Of a stretch of 64,000 nt of DNA, positions 43,612 through 50,428 are shown piece by piece. Source of the stretch: Pseudolabrys sp. (GTDB lineage Bacteria; Pseudomonadota; Alphaproteobacteria; Rhizobiales; Xanthobacteraceae); the NCBI GenBank assembly GCA_030684935.1, contig JAUXXH010000031.1, forward strand, positions 1 to 64,000, written 5' to 3'. Position numbers and translations under genes: made by a program. The notes beneath the pieces were generated by a model that did not search any database, was not told where the DNA came from, and saw nothing but the letters and a program-made list of their open reading frames with translations. Each line of letters begins with the position of its first letter. Position 1 is the stretch's first letter.

Positions 43612-45639
43612 TCAGCTCTTGCTGTCGTGTTCGGCCTTGAGACGCTCGCGCTCGCGCAGATAATCGTCGGTGGTGCGTGGGCTCGGCCGCGGCGCGGCGT
43701 AGGGGTCGAAATCGGATTCGGTCATCACCGCCACGCGGCAGTCGTCGCACATCTTGATGACATCGAGGCGCTGCGCCGAGCCCTTGAACATCCAGTGCTT
43801 GCCTTCGAGTTTGGCCAGTACGCGCTCGACCGAACTCTTGACGCCGAACGGCTTGCTGCAGCGGATACAGGCGAACGGCTCTTCCTGCTTGATCACCCGC
43901 GCCGACGCGGTGGCGGCGCGGAAGTCGATCTGCGGCGTCAGGCTGATGACCTTCTCCGGGCAGGTCGACGCGCACAGGCCGCATTGCACGCAGGCGTCCT
44001 CGGCAAAGCGCAGCGTCGGCCGCTCCGGATCGTCGGACAGCGCGCCGGTCGGGCAGGCGGAGACGCAGGACAGGCACAGCGTGCAGCCGGCGACATTGAT
44101 GTTGAGGGTTCCAAACGGCGCGCCGGCGGGCAGAGGGACGATGTCCACCGGCGTGGGTGCCGCGCGCTGCAGTTCGCGCAGCGCCAGCCGCATCACGTCG
44201 CGCTTGCCGCCGACCGGGGCAAAGCTCGCCGGCCGCGGTGCGCCATCAGCCGGTGCAATCGCGCGCAGCTGCGCGCCGAGCGCATCCGGATCGTCGGTCT
44301 CGATCTTGCCGGCGCGGCCGGTGCCGAAGCCGAGGCCGGAGAGGATCGGTTCAGCCAGCGCCAGCGTCTGGTTCAGGCCAGTGATGTCGTGGCGCGCCTT
44401 GCCACGCAGCAGGAAATGCAGGCCGGTGGCGCCATAGGCAAAGGCCGCCGCAATCGCCTCGAGACCGACCTGGGTGATCTCATTGACGGCAACCGGCAAC
44501 ACGTTGGCCGGCAGCCCGTCGCCGTGACGGGCGAGCGCGTCGATCAGCTCGGCGCCGTGCGTCTCGTCATGCAGCAGCACCACCGCATGCGCGCCACCGG
44601 CTTCGCGATATGTTGAGAGCATCGTGCGCAGCTTGCGCATCAGCGCATCGGCGGGGGGCAGCGCATAGGCGGCGGCACCCGTCGGGCAGGCGGCGGCGCA
44701 CTGGCCGCAGCCGGCGCAGATTTGCGGATCGATGGCGACATGATTGCCGGCCGGCGTGATCGCGCCGGTTGGGCACAGGTCAAGGCAACGGCGGCAGCCG
44801 ACGATTTTGGAGCGCGAATGGGCGCACAGGTCCTCGGTGAACTTGATGTAGCGCGGCTTGTCGAAGGTGCCGACCATGTCGCGCGCCTTCAGCACCGCGC
44901 GCAGCACCGCCGCCGGATCGCCCGGATCGGCGCGCAGATAGCCGTCGCGCAGGTCGGCGGCCGGAAACAGCGCCGGATTGCCGGAGATGTCGAGGATCAG
45001 ATCGCAGCGCGACACCGCGCCGTTGCGCGGCGTGCCGAACACCAGCCGATCGCGCGACGACGGCGCCGGGGCGGCGTAATTGTCGATGACGAGTTCGAAG
45101 GCGCCGAGATAACCGCGCGCCGATTTGGCGGTGCCGCGCACGACGGGAAATTCAGTGACGCGCTGTGGCGATACAGTATCCGGCCGCGTCAGCAGCACGG
45201 TGACGTCGAGGTGTTCCTTGAGCAATGCGGCCGCTTCCAGTGCCTGCTCGTCGCGCCCGTAAACCAGGATTACGCCTTCGCTGTTCATCGTGACGAAGGG
45301 AATTTCCGGCAGCGGCTCGGCGGCAGCGGCGAGCAGGGCCGCCATTTTCGGGCCGGCTTTGGCCGCATCGGTCGACCAGCCGCCGGTTTCGCGCACATTG
45401 GCGAAGGTGAGGGTGGCGCGGTCGCCGGCGACTTCGGCAAACAGTGGTGCTTCCTGTGTGCAGGCGACCGTCAGCGGCGTTCCCGCCGCCGCAATGGTGC
45501 GAAAGCGGTCGAGCTGATCGCGACACAGATACCGCGCCGTCTCCACGGTCGCGCCCTTGCAGCCGCGGCCGATTGCGCCGGCGTCGATCGCCATGGTGTC
45601 TTCGCAAGAACACACCAATATGGTCCGCTTTTCCGTCAT
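43612..45639 (-). CDS. 675-residue polyferredoxin (4Fe-4S) of the formate dehydrogenase region
   Basis: A large cytosolic iron-sulphur protein with no signal. It holds two paired 4Fe-4S units: CRRCLDLCP near residue 282 with CAGCGQCAAACP near 308, and CTLCLSCVSACP near 516 with CVQCGLCASTCP near 549. Two extra CxxC sites follow at the C-terminus (CIRC near 591, CDDC near 632), and a Cys-rich N-terminus opens it (LVCSCEDT). It resembles the 4Fe-4S proteins that rhizobial genomes place beside DUF3305/3306. Likely a low-potential electron carrier tied to formate dehydrogenase. It is divergent from the accessory operon by 95 bp. Confidence 0.85.
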   Translation of the reverse strand: MTEKRTILVCSCEDTMAIDAGAIGRGCKGATVETARYLCRDQLDRFRTIAAAGTPLTVACTQEAPLFAEVAGDRATLTFANVRETGGWSTDAAKAGPKMAALLAAAAEPLPEIPFVTMNSEGVILVYGRDEQALEAAALLKEHLDVTVLLTRPDTVSPQRVTEFPVVRGTAKSARGYLGAFELVIDNYAAPAPSSRDRLVFGTPRNGAVSRCDLILDISGNPALFPAADLRDGYLRADPGDPAAVLRAVLKARDMVGTFDKPRYIKFTEDLCAHSRSKIVGCRRCLDLCPTGAITPAGNHVAIDPQICAGCGQCAAACPTGAAAYALPPADALMRKLRTMLSTYREAGGAHAVVLLHDETHGAELIDALARHGDGLPANVLPVAVNEITQVGLEAIAAAFAYGATGLHFLLRGKARHDITGLNQTLALAEPILSGLGFGTGRAGKIETDDPDALGAQLRAIAPADGAPRPASFAPVGGKRDVMRLALRELQRAAPTPVDIVPLPAGAPFGTLNINVAGCTLCLSCVSACPTGALSDDPERPTLRFAEDACVQCGLCASTCPEKVISLTPQIDFRAATASARVIKQEEPFACIRCSKPFGVKSSVERVLAKLEGKHWMFKGSAQRLDVIKMCDDCRVAVMTESDFDPYAAPRPSPRTTDDYLRERERLKAEHDSKS

Positions 45640-45734
45640 CCCGCTCCCGATAAGACCTGCGGCCTTGCCCCCCGGCTGGCCGCGACCAAACTAGGTTATA
45701 GTTATCCCAAAGAAAAAGTACTAATCGAGGCGCA

Positions 45735-46484
45735 ATGGCTACTCAGTTTCGCACCAGTTCGCCGCTCGGCCCCGAACTCGACCTGCCGCCAGGATTTCGC
45801 CTGGTGATGCTGCGCGAGATGGGCGACGCCTTTGCCCACGCCAAGGCGAACGCCGCGGAACTTGGCGCCGGGACGCTGGTGTTCGTCGGCCGCTTCGACA
45901 TGTCGGAATTCGCCGTCGTGCTGGAACCGGACGAGCCGTTGCGTACCGCGCGCCGCGCTTTCTATGCCGGCATGTCGGCGCTGGCGGACGCGCTGGCAAC
46001 CCATGCGCCGCCGGAAAAACCCATCGCCTTTGTCTGGCCCGATGCGGTTCACGTCGACAGCGGGCTGGTCGGCGGCGGCCGGTTGGCGTGGTCCGACGGC
46101 CCCGAGGACGAGCCGCCGCAGTGGCTCGTATTCGGCGCCACCATCCGCACCGTGTCGATGGTGGAGGGTGAGCCGGGTCTGCGTCCGCTCGCCGCGGCGC
46201 TCGACGATGAGGGCTTCGATCCCCTGGCGGCCGGTCATCTGGCGGAAAGTTTCACGCGCCATCTGATGACGCTGGTCGATGCCTGGCAGGAAAAAGGTTT
46301 CAACGCCGTCGCCAAGGACTATCTGCCGCGGCTTGAGCCGGAAAAAGGCGTCAGCCGCAACATCGCCGACAATGGCGATCTGCTGGTGCGGCGCATGGGC
46401 AAGGTCGACATCGAACGCCGCAATCTGCTGCCGCTGCTGGCGGCGCCGAGCTGGCTCGACCCCATCACCGGAGCGCCGCGATGA
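45735..46484 (+). CDS. biotin/lipoate-protein ligase-like protein (DUF4444 type), probably catalytically altered
   Basis: A 249-residue protein with a BPL/LplA-like core. The usual KWPND(I/L)…GG motif appears as FVWPDAVHVDSGLVGGGRLAW, so the lysine before WP is Val, and the GRGR loop is only VGRFDMSE. It therefore probably cannot ligate as the classic enzymes do. A C-terminal module (YLPRLEPEKGVSRNI, GDLLVRRMG) matches the DUF4444 extension. First of a run of five genes linked by 4-bp ATGA overlaps. Role inferred: helper in formate dehydrogenase formation. Confidence 0.75.
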   Translation: MATQFRTSSPLGPELDLPPGFRLVMLREMGDAFAHAKANAAELGAGTLVFVGRFDMSEFAVVLEPDEPLRTARRAFYAGMSALADALATHAPPEKPIAFVWPDAVHVDSGLVGGGRLAWSDGPEDEPPQWLVFGATIRTVSMVEGEPGLRPLAAALDDEGFDPLAAGHLAESFTRHLMTLVDAWQEKGFNAVAKDYLPRLEPEKGVSRNIADNGDLLVRRMGKVDIERRNLLPLLAAPSWLDPITGAPR

Positions 46485-47020
46485 AGCTGTTGCGCACCAT
46501 AAGGCTCGATCCGTCGGACACCTTCGTGTTCGAGCGGGCGGCCGAGCCTGGCGAATGGGCGGTGTCCGGCTCGTTCCTGTTCTGGAATGAGGATCCGGCG
46601 AACCTCGAGGGCAAGGCGCGCTCCGCATTTCGCAGCGGCTTTCTCGGCGTGCAGTCGCTCGGCTGGTCGACGCTGGTGCAAATTGTCGAGGCGAGCGACG
46701 AGGACCGGCTGGCGGCGGTCGACACGCTGGCGCAACATTTGCTGGAAACATTCGGCGCGCCGACGCCGGCCGATGCCAAAGCCGCGGCGGAGGAGGAATT
46801 CGCCTTCGCCAACTCGCTCTGCGTCCATCCGATCGACACCTTGATTGCAATCCACCGCACCCAGGACAATGGCGAGATCCGCGAGGCGTTTCGCAGCCTG
46901 CGCGCCAAGGATGGTCCCAAGCCATCGCGGGCCTTTGCGTTCCTCGACGTTGAAGGCGAGGATGATACGGTGGAAGAGCGCATCGATCTCGCCACCCTGG
47001 GCCAGGAGACCAAGCCATGA
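46481..47020 (+). CDS. DUF6505 family protein
   Basis: A 179-residue soluble protein. Its start overlaps the previous stop by 4 bp and its end overlaps the next start by 4 bp. Features: MKLLRTIRLDPSDTFVFERA, a Trp-rich block (GEWAVSGSFLFWNED), FRSGFLGVQSLGWSTLVQIV and FANSLCVHPIDTLIAIHRT. It matches the DUF6505 group found in rhizobial formate dehydrogenase loci. No catalytic motif is evident. Confidence 0.75.
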   Translation: MKLLRTIRLDPSDTFVFERAAEPGEWAVSGSFLFWNEDPANLEGKARSAFRSGFLGVQSLGWSTLVQIVEASDEDRLAAVDTLAQHLLETFGAPTPADAKAAAEEEFAFANSLCVHPIDTLIAIHRTQDNGEIREAFRSLRAKDGPKPSRAFAFLDVEGEDDTVEERIDLATLGQETKP

Positions 47021-48021
47021 AGGATTTCTGGCTGTCCTGCGGCCATCATCTGCTCGACCGCGACGAGGGTGGCGGCCTGCTGCCGACCGACGAGTTTCTT
47101 AAGGTCTACCTGGCGCGGCCGGAACTGACGCCGCCGCCGGAGGCCTGCGACGCCGAGCGCGCGCTGCACGCCGCGCTGCTGGCCGATCCGCGTCGGCCAG
47201 TGTCGGCTGCCGACATTGCCTCGCTGGCCGACGCCGACGCGCGCGAGAACTGGGAGGTGATGCTGGCCTTTCGCGCTTTGCTGGCCGCTCATCGGACGCT
47301 GGAAGCCGCCTATCTCGATATCATCCGGCGTGGCGTGAAGGTGCCGCATCTGTTCCTGAACCAGCTGGTGCACGTCATCCTGCGCAACGCGCTGGACGGC
47401 TGCGAAGACCCTTATGTGCTGCGCGCTGCCGAACTGTTCTTCCGGCCGCAGAAGATGACGCTGCACGAAGGCTCGCTGGTCGCCGGCGACGAGGAAACCA
47501 TTGCCGGCACCAGCACCAAACCGGTGTCGCCGCTGGTGTCGATGCTGGGGATTCCGGACGAGGCGCAGGTCGACGTTATCAATGACGATAATGCCGATCA
47601 TTATTTCGAGCACAGTGACCAGTTCCACATGGCGCTTGATCTCACTGGCGGCAAGCGCGGCCATGAGGCGCTGGCACGGGCGATGGAAATGTGGATCGCG
47701 CATCTGCTCTCGGTCGATGTGACGATCGAGCCGTTCACCGAGGTGAACGACGCCACGCTTACCTGGTACGTGGGCCTCGATTCCGACGGCACCAAGATCG
47801 GCGATGCGCTGTGGCGCGGCGAGGAGTTGGATGAGGCGAAACGCGCCAGCGTGGTCGGGCTTTATCGGCTGACGTTCCGCGATCCATCGGTGATGACCGA
47901 GCGCGAGCGCGGCGAGCCGGTCTATTTGATCCTGGCGCAGGGCGCCGACAAGGTGGTGCGTTTCAAGCCGCAGAATCTGGTCACCGGCCTGCCGATCAAG
48001 CATCTGGAGGTGGTGACATGA
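47017..48021 (+). CDS. DUF6352 family protein
   Basis: A 334-residue soluble protein. It starts MKDFWLSCGHHLLDRDEGG with a Cys-His-His group that might bind metal. Later come LFLNQLVHVILRNALDGCED, ADHYFEHSDQFHMALDLTGG and TWYVGLDSDGTKIGDALWRG. It is overlapped by 4 bp at both ends. DUF6352 proteins occur with formate dehydrogenase genes; function is unknown. Confidence 0.78.
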   Translation: MKDFWLSCGHHLLDRDEGGGLLPTDEFLKVYLARPELTPPPEACDAERALHAALLADPRRPVSAADIASLADADARENWEVMLAFRALLAAHRTLEAAYLDIIRRGVKVPHLFLNQLVHVILRNALDGCEDPYVLRAAELFFRPQKMTLHEGSLVAGDEETIAGTSTKPVSPLVSMLGIPDEAQVDVINDDNADHYFEHSDQFHMALDLTGGKRGHEALARAMEMWIAHLLSVDVTIEPFTEVNDATLTWYVGLDSDGTKIGDALWRGEELDEAKRASVVGLYRLTFRDPSVMTERERGEPVYLILAQGADKVVRFKPQNLVTGLPIKHLEVVT

Positions 48022-48524
48022 GCGCCGCGGTGCGCATTCAAGTCGGCGTGGTGATCGAGCGGCGCAAGGCCGACTCGCCGTGGATCGACTTCACCTGGCA
48101 GCCGGTGTCGGTAATGTACGGGGTGCCGGCGGCGGAGCGCTGGACGAAGCTGAGCGAAAGCGGGGAGGCGGCAACGTTCTATGCCGGCACCGTGGAAATC
48201 GAACTGCATCCGTCCGATACCGGCAATTACCGCGACAATCTTTCGACCGGGCAACCGAAACTCTGGGTCGTGATGCGGCCGACTGGCCTTGAGCCCCCCT
48301 ATGATGTGGTGTGTGTGACCGCCGACGGCTCCGAGGGCGAAGGGTTCATGTCGGCCGGCGACGATATAGTCGATACGGTGCCGATGCCGGAGCCGATCTG
48401 GGACGCGATCGATGCCTTCATCGCTCAGCACCATGTCGACAGGCCGTTCTTCAAGCGCAAGCGCAACCGCGCCGATCCCGAGGCGATGAGCCGCCGCGGT
48501 ATTGTCGATGAGTATGACACATGA
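48018..48524 (+). CDS. DUF3305 family protein
   Basis: A 168-residue protein. DUF3305 pattern: IQVGVVIERRKADSPWIDFTW, then YAGTVEIELHPSDTGNYRDN and PKLWVVMRP, ending with VPMPEPIWDAIDAFIAQHH. No signal or membrane segment. It is placed in the overlapping gene run between DUF6352 and DUF3306. Always found with formate dehydrogenase in rhizobia; molecular role unknown. Confidence 0.85.
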   Translation: MSAAVRIQVGVVIERRKADSPWIDFTWQPVSVMYGVPAAERWTKLSESGEAATFYAGTVEIELHPSDTGNYRDNLSTGQPKLWVVMRPTGLEPPYDVVCVTADGSEGEGFMSAGDDIVDTVPMPEPIWDAIDAFIAQHHVDRPFFKRKRNRADPEAMSRRGIVDEYDT

Positions 48525-49294
48525 GCGAGCCGGAAAATTTCCTGACGCGCTGGTCGCGCCGCAAGCAGCAGGCCGAACTTAAACCGGATGAGCCTGACGT
48601 TGCGCTCGATCCCCAGGCGGCTCCGGCTGAGCCCGGCGCGGTTGCCGCGACGGATGAGCCGCAAGAAATTGTCGACGGCGAACCTGGTGACAAAGAAAAG
48701 GAACCGGAGGTCGATCTGTCCACGCTGCCATCGCTGGACACGATCGGCGCCGACACCGATGTCCGGGGCTTCCTGCAAAAGGGTGTGCCGCTCAACCTGA
48801 CCCGTGCGGCGCTTAGCCGCGCGTGGACGGCAGATCCCGCCATCCGCAACTTTATCGGCATCGCCGAGAACCAATGGGACTTCGCCAGCGGCGACATTCC
48901 GGGTTTCGGCCCGCTGACTGCGTCGGACGATATCGTTCGCATGGTGTCGCAGATCACCACCGAGGGCTTTCCGCGGACGCTGCCCAAGGCGGAATCCGCG
49001 CCGGAACCGCACCCCGCCCGGGACGGCGAGCAGGAGGAAAAACCGGCAGGCGAGCAGCAAACCACGGAGTCTGAAACACAATCCGATCCGGTGAACGAAC
49101 CGGGCGCGGTGGACATAGCGCCGACCGAAGAGGAACGGCCTCCCGCTCCGCCCCCCGAAGAGGCGCTCGTCGAGTTCCGCCCAACTATTGTGCATCGCGA
49201 AGTGGAATTTGTTGCGTCACAGCATGTTGACGCCGATCCGAGTCAATCAGAGGCGCCGCCGAGACGCCTGCATGGCCGTGCATTACCTCAGTAA
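48521..49294 (+). CDS. DUF3306 family protein
   Basis: A 257-residue protein. The conserved front is ENFLTRWSRRKQ, then LSTLPSLDTIGADTDVRGFL and RAALSRAWTADPAIRNFIGI. The last 90 residues are low-complexity (Glu, Pro, Gln). It is the last gene of the overlapping set, 104 bp before the HTH-TorD gene. DUF3306 is linked with formate dehydrogenase; its RWSRRK motif suggests a basic surface. Function unknown. Confidence 0.85.
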   Translation: MSEPENFLTRWSRRKQQAELKPDEPDVALDPQAAPAEPGAVAATDEPQEIVDGEPGDKEKEPEVDLSTLPSLDTIGADTDVRGFLQKGVPLNLTRAALSRAWTADPAIRNFIGIAENQWDFASGDIPGFGPLTASDDIVRMVSQITTEGFPRTLPKAESAPEPHPARDGEQEEKPAGEQQTTESETQSDPVNEPGAVDIAPTEEERPPAPPPEEALVEFRPTIVHREVEFVASQHVDADPSQSEAPPRRLHGRALPQ

Positions 49295-49398
49295 TTTTCG
49301 ATCCTATAGCTTTTGACTATTGCTCTGGTTGCGGAGCGGAAGTACCGTTTCGAACTGTTCTTATGTGAATCTATCTGCCGTTAATTTAGGCAAAAGCG

Positions 49399-50172
49399 AT
49401 GCGAGACTCCGGACTGCAGGAAGCGATCCAAGCCGTTGGCGGTGTGAGCGAGCTCGCGCGCCGCATTGGCATCGCGCAACCGTCAGTCTCGAACTGGGAT
49501 CGCATACCCGCTGAGCGCGTTCTCGCGGTGGAGACCGCTACGGGCATCAATCGCGCCACGTTGCGCCCCGATTTGTTCGCCAGCTTCAGTGGCGGCGATG
49601 TCGACGAGATCGATGTCGCGCGTGCCCAGGAGTACGCGTTGTTGTCGGCTTTGCTGGCGCGCGCGCCGGATGCGGCCTTCCTCAGCAAGGTGGCGCAATT
49701 GCGCGGCGACGCCAGTCCGCTTGGCATGGCGCATATCGCTCTTGCTGAAGCGGCTGCGGGCGCAAAGGTCGAAAACGTTGAACGCGAATATTTCGATCTG
49801 TTCATCGGGCTCGGTCGCGGTGAACTGATGCCCTACGGCTCCTATTATCTCACCGGATTCCTGCACGAGCGTCCGCTGGCGCGCCTGCGCGCGGATCTGC
49901 AGATGCTTGGTGTCGAACGCGCTGAAGGCGAGATCGAACCGGAGGATCACGCCGCGATTCTCTGCGAGATCATGGCCGGGTTGGCGTCACGCCGCTTCGG
50001 CACCCCGACTGGTAGCGACGAACAGGTTTTCGAAAAGCACATTGCGCCCTGGATGGGGCGTTTCTTCAGCGATCTGGAGCGGACCGAAACCGCGAAGTTT
50101 TATCGTCACGTCGGCGCGCTCGGGCGTGTGTTCATCGAGATAGAGACCGAGGCGTTCGCGTTGTCCGCTTGA
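49399..50172 (+). CDS. HTH domain fused to a TorD-type molybdoenzyme chaperone
   Basis: A 257-residue protein of two parts. Residues 1-60 form a Cro/YdaS-type helix-turn-helix (LQEAIQAVGGVSELARRIGI, then AQPSVSNWDRIPAERVLAVE). Residues about 75-250 are a TorD/DmsD all-helical chaperone (AQEYALLSALLARAPDAAFL, YFDLFIGLGRGELMPYGSYY, LTGFLHERPLARLRADLQ). TorD proteins guard the Tat signal and cofactor loading of molybdoenzymes. With the Tat-bearing catalytic subunit 0.25 kb downstream, the fusion may both mature the enzyme and regulate its operon. The regulatory part is inference. Confidence 0.88.
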   Translation: MRDSGLQEAIQAVGGVSELARRIGIAQPSVSNWDRIPAERVLAVETATGINRATLRPDLFASFSGGDVDEIDVARAQEYALLSALLARAPDAAFLSKVAQLRGDASPLGMAHIALAEAAAGAKVENVEREYFDLFIGLGRGELMPYGSYYLTGFLHERPLARLRADLQMLGVERAEGEIEPEDHAAILCEIMAGLASRRFGTPTGSDEQVFEKHIAPWMGRFFSDLERTETAKFYRHVGALGRVFIEIETEAFALSA

Positions 50173-50210
50173 GGACGCCGCTTTCGCCCTACGTCATGGA
50201 GGGAACGACA

Positions 50211-50414
50211 ATGAAAACGGACAGCAAGACCGGAATCGGCCGTCGCGATCTGTTGAAGGGATTGGGCGCAGGCGCTGGTGTCGCAGCGGCCGCGGTGCCG
50301 CTTGCCACCGTGGCCAAGGCCGACACCGAGACCAACGATGAAAAGCGCAAGGCTCGCTACAAAGAGACCGATCACGTGAAGGCGTATTATCGCACGAACC
50401 GTTATCCGGCCTGA
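50211..50414 (+). CDS. small Tat-signal protein of the formate dehydrogenase region (FdhX-like)
   Basis: A 67-residue protein with twin arginines (GRRDLLKGLGAGAGVAAAAV) and a short charged mature part (DEKRKARYKETDHVKAYYRT). It matches the TIGR02811 group of small Tat proteins upstream of formate dehydrogenase. The start at 50211 has GGAGGG 7 bases before it; ATG 50196 would add five residues. It lies 14 bp before the catalytic subunit. Its role may be to guide export or assembly. Confidence 0.82.
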   Translation: MKTDSKTGIGRRDLLKGLGAGAGVAAAAVPLATVAKADTETNDEKRKARYKETDHVKAYYRTNRYPA

Positions 50415-50428
50415 GGGGAGACGCGCAC

